DNA of 64,000 nucleotides from Alcanivorax sp. (GTDB lineage: Bacteria > Pseudomonadota > Gammaproteobacteria > Pseudomonadales > Alcanivoracaceae). A program made the translations under genes and the position numbers. The stretch lies in contig CP051239.1 of NCBI GenBank assembly GCA_017794945.1, positions 434,001 to 498,000 on the forward strand, in the 5' to 3' direction. Positions within the stretch are counted from its first letter, which is position 1; the number at the start of each line of letters is the position of its first letter. This document shows positions 9,703 to 18,318 of the stretch, piece after piece. The notes below the pieces were generated by a model, which saw only the letters and a list, made by a program, of their open reading frames with translations, was not told where the DNA came from and did no database searches.

Positions 9703-10428
9703 TCAGCCTTCGCGGCGAGGGATCATCAACTCGGACACCGGCAGCTTATCCGGCCGGAAGCGGTTCACCGGCTGGTCGTCGGCGAAGCCCAGGGAGACGC
9801 CGCATAACAGCTGATAGTGACGGGGAATACGGAAACGTTTTTCCAATGGTGACCGCCACAGCCCCAGCGCCCCCTGGGCACAACTGGCGAGCCCTTCGTC
9901 GGTGGCGGCCAGCATCAGCGTTTGCAGAAAAATGCCGGCGTCGAGAACGCTGTACACCCCCAGCCCTTTGTGCACGAACAGAAACAGCGCGGTAGGCGCG
10001 CCGAAAAAGCGGAAGTTGGCGGCCATTTGCTCGTGCCGTGCCTGTTTATCGTCACGGCCGATACCGAGATGCCGATAAAGCCCCTTGCCGGTGGCCACGC
10101 GGCGCGGCTGCAAATCGTCCGGGTATTTGATCACCGGCCGGAAATCGCCGTCCGGCAGCGACGGCGACCGGCGCACGGCGGCGAGCGCCTTTTTCCAGGC
10201 CGGCGCCCGCTGCAGCCGTGCCAGCCGCTCAAAGCGCTCGCTCAACTCACTGCCCAGGGCGTCCAGCTCGGCGCCCTGGGCCAGAGCGATCTGGTAAGGC
10301 TGGGTGTTGGACCAGCTGGGCGACGCGGCGGCGCGCTCGAGCACACGCTGCAGGCGGTCTTCGGGGATCGGCTCGCGGGTGAACGCCCGAGCGCTGTGGC
10401 GGGCGTTGAGCACATCAATGAATTCCAT
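9703..10428 (-). CDS. Nitroreductase family protein
   Basis: A 241-residue FMN-dependent oxidoreductase of the nitroreductase fold. It shows the N-terminal LNARHSARAFTREPIP, the SPSWSNTQPYQ active-site region, and a C-terminal flavin-binding GLASCAQGALG and CGVSLGFADDQPVNRFRPDKLPVSE. Members reduce nitroaromatics, quinones or enones with NAD(P)H; the substrate here cannot be read. The start at 10428 is taken because homology begins at MEFIDVLNARHS; the frame runs 43 codons further upstream with no family resemblance. It stands alone, divergent from the DUF1643 gene. Confidence 0.85.
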   Translation of the reverse strand: MEFIDVLNARHSARAFTREPIPEDRLQRVLERAAASPSWSNTQPYQIALAQGAELDALGSELSERFERLARLQRAPAWKKALAAVRRSPSLPDGDFRPVIKYPDDLQPRRVATGKGLYRHLGIGRDDKQARHEQMAANFRFFGAPTALFLFVHKGLGVYSVLDAGIFLQTLMLAATDEGLASCAQGALGLWRSPLEKRFRIPRHYQLLCGVSLGFADDQPVNRFRPDKLPVSELMIPRREG

Positions 10429-10492
10429 GAATACCGGCTTCCTGGGCAGTGAAAAGTGACGCCAGTGTAAACAGGCCCTAAAATGCGCCGCC

Positions 10493-11023
10493 ATGACCAA
10501 GATGAAAGTGGATCTGGACAAACAGGCCATGGGAAGCCAGATGCAGCGCGGCGCCAATTTCTCACGCTGCCGGCGCTACCGCTACGCACTGTGGCGGCGC
10601 TGGGCCCCCGGGGACGACTACGTCCTGCTGGTGGGCCTGAATCCCTCCACCGCCGACCACCGCCGTGACGACCCCACCATCCGCCGCTGCATCGGCTTCG
10701 CCCGCGACTGGGGCTATTCCGGCCTGTGCGTGGCCAACCTGTTCGCGTTCCGCGCCACCTACCCGCGCGATCTGTTCGCCGCCGACGACCCGGTAGGACC
10801 GCGCAATGACGCCTGGCTGCGCCGCCTCGCCCGCGACGCCGCCCTGGTGGTGGCCGGCTGGGGCAACCACGGCCGCAACGGCGACCGCGCCGAGTACGTG
10901 CGCCGCCAGCTGCCCGCGCTGCACTGCCTGCGCCTGAACGGCTCCGGCGAGCCCGCCCATCCACTTTATCTGCCGAAAACGTTAACCCCGTTTCCCATGC
11001 CCGCTTTCACGGATGAACCTTGA
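10493..11023 (+). CDS. DUF1643 domain protein
   Basis: A 176-residue protein with the DUF1643 signature: RYRYALWRRW, LLVGLNPSTAD, DDPTIRRCIGFARDWGY, NLFAFRATYP and VVAGWGNHG. These conserved polar motifs look like an active site, and the family shares distant features with uracil-DNA-glycosylase-like proteins, but no function is established. A start three codons downstream is also possible. It is a solitary gene between the nitroreductase (opposite strand) and the DUF3429 gene. Confidence 0.82.
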   Translation: MTKMKVDLDKQAMGSQMQRGANFSRCRRYRYALWRRWAPGDDYVLLVGLNPSTADHRRDDPTIRRCIGFARDWGYSGLCVANLFAFRATYPRDLFAADDPVGPRNDAWLRRLARDAALVVAGWGNHGRNGDRAEYVRRQLPALHCLRLNGSGEPAHPLYLPKTLTPFPMPAFTDEP

Positions 11024-11118
11024 GGCGTAGGCTGGACCCGGCCCTGAAAAGATTGGCAGCCCCTTCACCCCGACGGCTTTAACCTCAACGCCGTGGATCA
11101 CCAAGGGGGAACATACCG

Positions 11119-11574
11119 GTGTCCGACCGTTTCCTGAGACGAAATAAAATGATGGCCCGCGCTCTTGGTATCGGCGGCCTGATTCCTTTCTACGCGCTGG
11201 CGCTGTTGAGCTGGAACGACAGTCTGTGCGCCTGGGCATTGGACTCGGTGACCGGCTACGCCGCCGTTATCCTGGCGTTCCTGGGTGCCGTGCATTGGGG
11301 CCGGGCCCTTGCCGACCTGGACCAGCGCAACCATATCGGCACGCTGCTGTTCGGCATCATGCCCGCAATGATCGGCTGGCTGGCGGTGATGCTGCCGGTG
11401 GAATTCGGCCTGCCGATGCTGATCACCGGCCTGGTGTTCGTCTGGGGCTCCGAGCAGATGGTGTTTTTCGAGGTACTGCCTATTTGGTACCGGCACCTGC
11501 GCCACCTGCTTACCGCCGCCGCGGTGCTGGCCCTGGTGATCGCCTGGGCGGCTGCCATGATGTCCATGTTCTGA
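11119..11574 (+). CDS. DUF3429 membrane protein
   Basis: A 151-residue protein with about five hydrophobic helices and the DUF3429 motifs IPFYALALLSW, ILAFLGAVHWG and WGSEQMVFFEVLPIWYRHLR. The family is found mainly in marine proteobacteria; function unknown. The GTG start at 11119 is preceded by AAGGGGGA. The stop lies 43 bp before cti, and the two may share a transcript. Confidence 0.8.
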   Translation: MSDRFLRRNKMMARALGIGGLIPFYALALLSWNDSLCAWALDSVTGYAAVILAFLGAVHWGRALADLDQRNHIGTLLFGIMPAMIGWLAVMLPVEFGLPMLITGLVFVWGSEQMVFFEVLPIWYRHLRHLLTAAAVLALVIAWAAAMMSMF

Positions 11575-11617
11575 ACAGTCCGCTAAACTGCGCGGGCGAC
11601 TTGAACCGGAGGGACCC

Positions 11618-13966
11618 ATGGTCGAAACCACCCGTCTGCCCTTGCTCGGGGCCGTATTGCTGATTTTCCCCCTGCTTGCGGCCTGCGATGAAGCGCCGGC
11701 GGCCTCCGATACGCCACCCCCCGCCGCGCCGGTGAGTTTCAACCAACAGGTCCGGCCGGTCATTGAGCAGAAGTGCATCGCCTGCCACGGCTGCTACGAC
11801 GCCCCCTGCCAGTTAAAACTGGAAACCGCCGCCGGCCTCGACCGGGGCGCCTCGTCCCTGTCGGTGTACGCCCAGCGTACCGAAGCCGCCGATCCCACCC
11901 GTTTGTTGACCGACGCGCAAACCACCGCCGAGTGGCGCGAGCGCGGTTTCTTTTCGGTGATCGACAATAAACGCGGGCTGGAAGAATCGCTGCTCTACCG
12001 GATGCTGGCACTGGGTCGGGCCCACCGTTTCGAGCCGGGTGAGCGCCTGCCGGACGACATCGCCCTGGGTCTGAAGCGGGACAACCAATGCCCGGCGCCG
12101 GACGAAATGGACGACTACGCCGAGAAGCACCCGTTGGGCGGCATGCCGCTGGGCACGCCGGGCCTCAGCGATGACGAATTCAATACCCTGCGCGCCTGGC
12201 TGGCCCAGGGGGCGCCCCCGGGCGACGACCGGGTCACGCTGTCGGACCGGGAGCGCGAGCAGGTGCGCGGCTGGGAAGCCTGGTTCAACCGGGACGGCAA
12301 GCGTCAGCAACTGGCGGCCCGCTGGCTCTATGAGCACCTGTTTCTGGCGCACCTGTATTTCGACCAGGGCGAGGATCGCAAACCGGAGCATTTCTTCACC
12401 CTGGAACGCTCTCTCACGCCCCCAGGCGAACCGGTGCGGCCGGTGGCGACCCGCCGCCCCAACGATGACCCCGGCGACCGCTTCTGGTACCGCCTGCGTC
12501 CGGTCACCGGCACCCTCGTTCACAAGACCCATATCACCTTCGCGCTCAGCGACGCCAAACGCCGGCGCATGGAAAGCCTGCTGTTCGACACGCCCTGGAA
12601 CATCGACACCCTGCCCGGCTACAGCGAAGAGGAAAAGGCCAACCCCTTTACCACCTTCGCCGCCCTGCCCGCCCGGGCGCGCTACCAGATCATGCTGGAC
12701 GACGCCGAATACTTCGTGCGCACCTTTATCCGCGGCCCGGTGTGCCGCGGGCAGATCGCCACCGACGTGATTCGTGACCGCTTCTGGGCGGTGTTCCAGG
12801 ACCCGGACCACGACCTCTATATCACCGACCCGGACTATCGCGCCAAGGTGTCCGACCTGATCGCCCTGCCCGGCCAGGAAGACAGCCTGCTCAAGCTGGG
12901 TCCGGAGTGGGTTAAATACACCAAGCGCCGTAATGATTACCTGCGGGAAAGGGCCCAGGCTTATCGCGCCGAACAACCTCAAGGGCCCGACTGGAACGAC
13001 ATCTGGGACGGCGAGGGCGACAACCCCAACGCCCTGCTCACCATCTTCCGCCACCACGACAACTCCTCGGTGCGCAAAGGGCTGATCGGCGACTACCCGC
13101 TGACCAGCTGGGTGATGGACTATCCGCTGTTCGAGCGCACCTATTACAGCCTGGTGGCCAACTTCGATGTGTTCGGCTCGGTCTCGCACAAGGCGCAGAC
13201 GCGCCTCTACTTCGACCTGATCCGTAACGGCGCCGAGCAGAACACGCTGCGTTTCTTGCCCGCCGACACCCGCAAGCAGGTGCTCAAGAACTGGTACCAG
13301 AAAACCGGGCAATTGAAGCTTCTGGTCAGCTACGAAGACGTGGACACCGAGGTGCCCACCGCTATCGACTACCGCAGCGCCACCCCCATGAACGAGTTCA
13401 ACGCCGGCTTGCTCACCCGGTTCGGCGCCCTCAACGTGCGCCCGGACCCGATCAACCGGTGCGCCGGTGACAACTGCAGCCGCGCCGACGCCACCGCCCT
13501 GCAACGGGATGTGGAACAGGCGCTCAGCGCCATCGCCTCGCAGCCGGCGGCGCGCCTGCCGGTGGTCGACCATATGCCGGAAGCCAGCCTGCTGCTGGTG
13601 GACGGCGACGGCGAGCAGGCGGTGTACTCATTGCTGCGCAACCGCGCCCACTCCAACGTGGCCTTCATGTTCGGCGAATCCCTGCGTTACCAGCCGGAGA
13701 AGGACACCTTGACGGTGTACCCCGGGGTACTGCTGAGTTACCCCAACTTCATCTTCCGGGTGGCGCACGATGATCTGAAAGCGTTCGCGCGGACCATGCA
13801 GGCGGTGAAGAGCGAGAAGGATTTCACCCGGTTGGTGAAACGGTTCGGTGTACGCCGCACGCAAACCGACTTCTGGACCCACTTCCACGCGCCGCTGCGC
13901 TATATGGAAGCCCACGAGCCCACCCAGGCCGGCATTCTCGACCTCAACCGCTACCTGAATTTGTAG
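11618..13966 (+). CDS. cti: Fatty acid cis/trans isomerase (Cti)
   Basis: A 782-residue periplasmic c-type cytochrome enzyme that converts cis-unsaturated membrane phospholipid acyl chains to trans, stiffening the membrane under solvent or heat stress. An N-terminal signal (LLLIFPLLAAC) precedes PVSFNQQVRPVIEQKCIACHGCYDAPCQLKL, whose CIACH is the haem-attachment motif of Cti. The rest matches the family in length and motifs (LYRMLALGRAHRFEPGERLPDDIALGL, GGMPLGTPGLS, HDNSSVRKGLIGDYP, AHSNVAFMFGE). The Cys of LLAAC could make it a lipoprotein. CCGGAGGG lies upstream of the ATG. Cti activity is usually constitutive and limited by substrate access. Confidence 0.93.
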   Translation: MVETTRLPLLGAVLLIFPLLAACDEAPAASDTPPPAAPVSFNQQVRPVIEQKCIACHGCYDAPCQLKLETAAGLDRGASSLSVYAQRTEAADPTRLLTDAQTTAEWRERGFFSVIDNKRGLEESLLYRMLALGRAHRFEPGERLPDDIALGLKRDNQCPAPDEMDDYAEKHPLGGMPLGTPGLSDDEFNTLRAWLAQGAPPGDDRVTLSDREREQVRGWEAWFNRDGKRQQLAARWLYEHLFLAHLYFDQGEDRKPEHFFTLERSLTPPGEPVRPVATRRPNDDPGDRFWYRLRPVTGTLVHKTHITFALSDAKRRRMESLLFDTPWNIDTLPGYSEEEKANPFTTFAALPARARYQIMLDDAEYFVRTFIRGPVCRGQIATDVIRDRFWAVFQDPDHDLYITDPDYRAKVSDLIALPGQEDSLLKLGPEWVKYTKRRNDYLRERAQAYRAEQPQGPDWNDIWDGEGDNPNALLTIFRHHDNSSVRKGLIGDYPLTSWVMDYPLFERTYYSLVANFDVFGSVSHKAQTRLYFDLIRNGAEQNTLRFLPADTRKQVLKNWYQKTGQLKLLVSYEDVDTEVPTAIDYRSATPMNEFNAGLLTRFGALNVRPDPINRCAGDNCSRADATALQRDVEQALSAIASQPAARLPVVDHMPEASLLLVDGDGEQAVYSLLRNRAHSNVAFMFGESLRYQPEKDTLTVYPGVLLSYPNFIFRVAHDDLKAFARTMQAVKSEKDFTRLVKRFGVRRTQTDFWTHFHAPLRYMEAHEPTQAGILDLNRYLNL

Positions 13967-13980
13967 AGCGGGCAAAAAAA

Positions 13981-14001
13981 AGCCCCGCGGGGAGCGGGGC
14001 T
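13981..14001 (+). terminator. Hairpin terminator after cti
   Basis: An 8-bp GC-rich stem (AGCCCCGC / GCGGGGCT) with a 5-nt loop, 14 bp after the cti stop. A run of eight A residues precedes it and only a weak T tract follows, so it would be stronger on the minus strand; a bidirectional terminator is likely. Confidence 0.6.
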
Positions 14002-14186
14002 CGAAATTACCGTCATAGCATGCCTGCCGAAGCAGGCTCCCGAGCCTGATGACGATATGCGACTCTGTAGAATCAGCGCGGGACTGTTTCAAGATGGCGC
14101 TTATGATGGCAGCGGCCGCCCCGGACTGGTATTGTCGCCCATGACTTATTCATGGTGATTTACGACAAAGCGGGGCCCAACCTACG

Positions 14187-15179
14187 ATGTACCAAGTCAG
14201 CGTGCTCGCCTACGACGGCGTTTTCGCCTCCGCCCTGACCGGGGTGATGGACCTGCTCAACCTCACCGGCGTGACCTGGAACCGCATTCACGGGGAGCCC
14301 CTCAACCGCCAGTTCAAAGTCCAGATGGTCTCCCGGGGCGGCGAGCCCGTGCGCTGCACCGCGGGTATGCGCATCGCCGTGGACACCGCCCTGGAGCGCG
14401 TCGACCAGTGCGACCTGGTGGTGGTGCCCACCATCGGCAACGAGATCACCCAGGTGCTGCGGGCCGAACGCGACACCCTGGAGTGGCTGCGCTTTCTGCA
14501 CGCCGGCGGCGCCGACGTCGCCAGCAACTGCACCGGCTCCTTCCTGCTGGCGGAGGCCGGCCTGTTGGACGGCCGCCGCGCGACCACGCATTGGGGCTAC
14601 AGCCAGCTTTTCCGCGAGCGCTACCCGCGCGTGAACCTGGACGAGCGGGAATTGATCACCCGCGACGGCAACATCTTCTGCGCCGGTGGGGGCACCGCCT
14701 GGCGGGATCTGACCATTCTGCTGGTGGAACGCTTCTGCGGCGCGGACATGGCCCGGGAACTGGCCAAGGCGTTCGTGATCGACGTGCGCAACGACCCGCA
14801 GAGCGTGTACGCCGGTCTGCCGGCGAAGACCTACCACCGCGATGAGCAGGTACAGAAGGTGCAGGCCTGGCTCCACGAGCACTATGCCCAGCCGGCCACC
14901 CTGGCGGAGCTGGCCGAGCGCGTGCACCTTAGCCCGCGCCAGTTGCAGCGCCGCTTCACCAGCGCCCTGGCCGAGCCCCCCCTGCAGTACCTGCAGCGCG
15001 TGCGGATCGAGGCGTCCCGCAAGATGCTGGAGCGCGGCGCCACCAACCTCAGCCATCTCGCGGAGCAGGTGGGCTACCAGGACGTCAGCAGCTTTTCGCG
15101 CCTGTTCAAACGCCATACCGGCCTGTCGCCGAGCCACTACCGTCAGCGTTTCGCCCGCGTCGGCGCGCTCCGCGACTAA
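14187..15179 (+). CDS. GlxA-family AraC regulator with DJ-1/PfpI domain
   Basis: A 330-residue transcription factor. Residues about 1-185 form an amidase-like DJ-1/PfpI domain (VSVLAYDGVFASALTGVMDLLN, DLVVVPTIG, ASNCTGSFLLAEAGLLDGRRATTHW), with a Cys at the nucleophile elbow. Residues about 225-325 are an AraC-type pair of helix-turn-helix motifs (TLAELAERVHLSPRQLQRRF; LAEQVGYQDVSSFSRLFKRHTGLSPSHYR). Such regulators (GlxA, GbdR, CdhR, ArgR types) sense amines or amino acids. The sodium/amino acid symporter gene 47 bp downstream is a plausible target. Confidence 0.87.
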   Translation: MYQVSVLAYDGVFASALTGVMDLLNLTGVTWNRIHGEPLNRQFKVQMVSRGGEPVRCTAGMRIAVDTALERVDQCDLVVVPTIGNEITQVLRAERDTLEWLRFLHAGGADVASNCTGSFLLAEAGLLDGRRATTHWGYSQLFRERYPRVNLDERELITRDGNIFCAGGGTAWRDLTILLVERFCGADMARELAKAFVIDVRNDPQSVYAGLPAKTYHRDEQVQKVQAWLHEHYAQPATLAELAERVHLSPRQLQRRFTSALAEPPLQYLQRVRIEASRKMLERGATNLSHLAEQVGYQDVSSFSRLFKRHTGLSPSHYRQRFARVGALRD

Positions 15180-15226
15180 CGAACCGACACTGACGGGGCG
15201 CGGCGACCCTGCTAGTCTGGTTCTCC

Positions 15227-16606
15227 ATGGATAACTTCTTCGAACGACTGGACGCCGCCCTGGGGTCCCTGGTGGGGTTTCTGTGGGGCCCGCCCTTGGT
15301 CACCCTGCTGGTCGGCGGGGGCCTCTTCTTCCTGCTCTATTCCCGGCTGCTGCCCTACCGGCATCTGCCCGACGGTGTGCGGCTGTTGTTCCGCCCGGCG
15401 GACAACAAGGATGAAGGCACGCTGTCGCACTTCCAGGCGCTGAGTACCGCCCTCTCGGGCACCCTGGGCATGGGCAATGTGGCCGGCGTGGCGGTGGCGA
15501 TTTCCGTGGGCGGCCCCGGCGCCATCTTCTGGATGTGGGTGAGCGCGATTCTCGGCATCGCCACCAAGTTCTACACCTGCACCCTGGCGGTGATGTACCG
15601 GGGCCGGGACAGCGAGGGCGAGCTCCAGGGCGGCCCCATGTACATCATTCGCGAGGCGCTGGGCCCGCGCTGGCGGCCGCTGGCCTACTTTTTCGCCCTC
15701 GCCGGCCTGCTCGGCACCATGCCTATTTTCCAGGTCAACCAGCTCACCGAGATTGTCCGCGAGGCGATCGCCGTGCCCGCCGGCTGGACCGGCGCCGACG
15801 ACCACTTCCTGTTCGACCTGCTGTTCGGGCTGCTGTTGGCCGCCGTGGTGCTGGCGGTGGTGGCGGGCAAACTGCCGCGTATCGGCCGGGTCACCGGTAT
15901 TCTGGTGCCGGCCATGGTGGCCGGCTATCTGCTGCTGACCGCCGTGGTACTGGTGCTGTACGCGGATCAGGTGTGGCCGGCGCTCACTCTGATCGTGCGC
16001 GATGCCTTCTCCGGCGAGGCCGCCGCCGGCGGCGTACTGGGCGCGGTGATCATCACCGGCATCCGGCGGGCGGCGTTTTCCAACGAGGCCGGCATCGGCA
16101 CCGAGGCCATGGCCCACGGCGCCGCGCGCACCCGCGAACCGGTGCGCGAAGGCATGGTGGCGATGCTGGGGCCGATTATCGACACCCTGATTGTGTGCAC
16201 CTGCACGGCCCTGGTGATTCTGATCAGCGGTGTCTGGAGCAGCGGCGACGACAACGGCGTCTCGCTCACCGTCAACGCCTTCAACACGCTGTTCCTGGAT
16301 TACAGCGCGGTGATTCTCGCGGTGCTGGTGGGGGTGCTGAGCCTGAGCACGGTTTTCACGTTCTGGTATTACGGCAGTAAGTGCCTGGGCTTCCTGATCG
16401 GTGCCCGTCATCAACATCACTATGTGTGGGTGTACCTGGTCCTGGTGGTGCTTGGCGCGGTGGCGTCACTGAGCACGGTGATCAAGGTGGTGGACAGCAT
16501 GTACGCCTTGATGGCGCTGCCCACCATGGTGGCCTCGCTGCGTCTGGCGCCCCGGGTGAACCAGGCGGCGCGGGCCTACTTCGCGCGATCACGTGATGAT
16601 GATTGA
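15227..16606 (+). CDS. Sodium:alanine/glycine symporter (AGCS family)
   Basis: A 459-residue inner-membrane transporter with about 11 helices. It carries the AGCS signatures: FQALSTALSGTLGMGNVAGVAVAISVGGPGAIFWMWVSAILG near residues 70-115, GGPMYII, and the conserved RRAAFSNEAGIGTEAMAHGAA around residue 290. It should couple uptake of alanine, glycine or a similar amino acid to sodium. It follows the GlxA-type regulator in the same direction, a common regulator-transporter pairing. Confidence 0.88.
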   Translation: MDNFFERLDAALGSLVGFLWGPPLVTLLVGGGLFFLLYSRLLPYRHLPDGVRLLFRPADNKDEGTLSHFQALSTALSGTLGMGNVAGVAVAISVGGPGAIFWMWVSAILGIATKFYTCTLAVMYRGRDSEGELQGGPMYIIREALGPRWRPLAYFFALAGLLGTMPIFQVNQLTEIVREAIAVPAGWTGADDHFLFDLLFGLLLAAVVLAVVAGKLPRIGRVTGILVPAMVAGYLLLTAVVLVLYADQVWPALTLIVRDAFSGEAAAGGVLGAVIITGIRRAAFSNEAGIGTEAMAHGAARTREPVREGMVAMLGPIIDTLIVCTCTALVILISGVWSSGDDNGVSLTVNAFNTLFLDYSAVILAVLVGVLSLSTVFTFWYYGSKCLGFLIGARHQHHYVWVYLVLVVLGAVASLSTVIKVVDSMYALMALPTMVASLRLAPRVNQAARAYFARSRDDD

Positions 16607-16631
16607 CGGCTTCTTGACGCTTTCAAGCGGA

Positions 16632-16649
16632 CTATACTCAGAGGTATAG
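16632..16649 (+). promoter_or_regulatory. Dyad CTATAC-N6-GTATAG before the response regulator gene
   Basis: A perfect 6-bp inverted repeat with a 6-bp spacer that overlaps a TATACT -10-like hexamer (16633-16638) and abuts the ribosome site AGGAGG (16648-16653) of the regulator gene. Protein bound here would block transcription or translation start; autoregulation is possible but unproven. Confidence 0.4.
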
Positions 16650-16660
16650 GAGGCAACGCC

Positions 16661-17353
16661 GTGAAAAATCTTTCCGTTTTGCTGGTTGAAGACCACCGCC
16701 AACTGGCGCAAACCGTGGTCGAATTTCTGGAACAGGAAGGCGCGCTGGTGGACTACGCCAGTGACACCACCCTGGCGCGTACTCTGGTGCAGGAGCATCA
16801 CTACGACATTCTTGTGCTGGACGTGATGCTGCCCGGGGAAGACGGCTACAGTTTCTGTCAGTACCTGCGCAAGGAACTGGCCCTGGATACCCCGGTGATC
16901 TTCATGACCGCCCGGGACCAGTTGGACGACAAGCTCGAAGGCTTCGCCCGTGGCGGCGACGACTACATCGTCAAGCCCTTCGCGCTGCCCGAGCTGGTGG
17001 CCCGCGTACAGGCGCTGGTGCGCCGGGAACGCCGCGAAGTGGCGCCGAACCTGCTCACCGTGGCGGATTTGCAGCTCGACCCGGCACGCCAGGAAGTCCG
17101 CCGCGAGGGTCAGATTCTCAAGCTGTCGCCCACCGCCTTTCGCATTTTGCGCATTCTGATGCGCGAATCCCCCAAGGTGGTCAGCCGCGAGCAGCTCGAA
17201 CACGAGCTGTGGGGCGATCTGGTGCCCGATTCCGACGCGCTGCGCAGTCACCTCTACAACCTGCGCAAGGCGGTGGACAAGCCGTTCGAGCACGCCCTGC
17301 TGGAAACCTTGCCCGGCGTGGGGTTCAGCATCCGGCCGCCGCGCACCGCGTGA
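16661..17353 (+). CDS. OmpR-family response regulator
   Basis: A 230-residue regulator starting at GTG behind a strong AGGAGG. The receiver domain has LVEDH, phospho-Asp in LVLDVMLPGEDGY, TA in FMTARD and the Lys in VKPFALPEL. The C-terminal winged helix (LSPTAFRILRILMRESPKVVSREQLEHELWGD ... LRSHLYNLRKAVD) is complete. No kinase gene follows directly; the nearest is the convergent gene at 18319-19581, across the GAF gene, and the two may be partners. Targets are unknown; the neighbouring lipid-modification operon is a candidate. Confidence 0.86.
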   Translation: MKNLSVLLVEDHRQLAQTVVEFLEQEGALVDYASDTTLARTLVQEHHYDILVLDVMLPGEDGYSFCQYLRKELALDTPVIFMTARDQLDDKLEGFARGGDDYIVKPFALPELVARVQALVRRERREVAPNLLTVADLQLDPARQEVRREGQILKLSPTAFRILRILMRESPKVVSREQLEHELWGDLVPDSDALRSHLYNLRKAVDKPFEHALLETLPGVGFSIRPPRTA

Positions 17354-17431
17354 TGTCAGTTCGCCCCCTTGCGAAGCTGGCATCACGCGCACAGAATGGC
17401 TGCGCCATTTACGTGCTATGCGATAAGAACT

Positions 17432-18313
17432 ATGCATTGGGGGAAAACACACTCCTTCACGGAATTCGTCGATACCAAACTGCTTGATCTGCGGTCCAGG
17501 TTCGGCATGGCGATGTGGTTTTTGACCCGCCGCCGTGGGGAGGACTGGTTATTACTGAACGTCTGCGGCGAGGGTTACGACCTGAATCGCGGAGACACAC
17601 TGGCTTGGGGTGACACCATCTGCCATCGCCGCGTAACCGACCCCGGACCGCCGGCGTGTTCGGACGTAACCCGGGAAGAAGCCTACCGCGACGCGCCCAT
17701 CACCGATCAACTTTCAATACGGGCCTATGTGGGAATGCCATTGCGTGACCATACTGGTGCGCTGTTCGGCACCTTGTGCGCGCTTGATCCAGAGCCACGA
17801 CCGGACCTGGATCACGAAAACGTCCAAGCTGCCTTGAAACGTCAAGCCCGCCTGCTGGAATCCGCGCTTGTGTGGAATCTGGCAGGGTTGGACCAGCAGC
17901 GGGTGACGGAATTTTTTGAGGAAGAAAGCCGCGACCCGGAAACCGGCCTGCTGGACGACGCCGGCTGGCTGCGCATCCTGGACGGCGAGCGACGGCGCTG
18001 CCAGGCCTACGGCCTCGGGGCCATGGTGCTGAAGGTGCACGGCAGTCGGCTTGACGATGAAAAACGCCAGTTGGTGGCCGACTCGCTGGCGGCGTTGATA
18101 CGCCATCAGGACATGGCCGCCTATCTGGGCAGCGACCGGTTCGCTATTCTATTGCCGGAAAACACGACCCACTGCGCCGCTCAGATACGCGACAGATTGC
18201 TGGACGCGCTCAACGCCAAAGGCATTCTGATGCGCTGTGAGGCGGAACCACTGCGGCTCTCGGAGGGCTTGATGCAGCCGCCACTCAGCACTGCGGACGG
18301 GGCGGTACACTAA
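17432..18313 (+). CDS. GAF domain protein with degenerate GGDEF-like domain
   Basis: About 293 residues. The N-terminal half is a GAF domain (FGMAMWFLTRRRGEDWLLLN ... GDTICHRRV ... VGMPLRDHTGALFGTLCALD). The C-terminal half has a diguanylate-cyclase-like outline (DPETGLLDDAGWLRILDGERRR, then AYLGSDRFAILLPE), but GSDRF replaces GGDEF and the domain is short, so it is unlikely to make cyclic-di-GMP. A sensory or binding role is more probable. The start is uncertain: ATG at 17432 fits the domain edge but lacks a good ribosome site; ATG 17396 and TTG 17369 are alternatives. It ends 5 bp from the convergent kinase gene. Confidence 0.7.
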   Translation: MHWGKTHSFTEFVDTKLLDLRSRFGMAMWFLTRRRGEDWLLLNVCGEGYDLNRGDTLAWGDTICHRRVTDPGPPACSDVTREEAYRDAPITDQLSIRAYVGMPLRDHTGALFGTLCALDPEPRPDLDHENVQAALKRQARLLESALVWNLAGLDQQRVTEFFEEESRDPETGLLDDAGWLRILDGERRRCQAYGLGAMVLKVHGSRLDDEKRQLVADSLAALIRHQDMAAYLGSDRFAILLPENTTHCAAQIRDRLLDALNAKGILMRCEAEPLRLSEGLMQPPLSTADGAVH

Positions 18314-18318
18314 CCCCG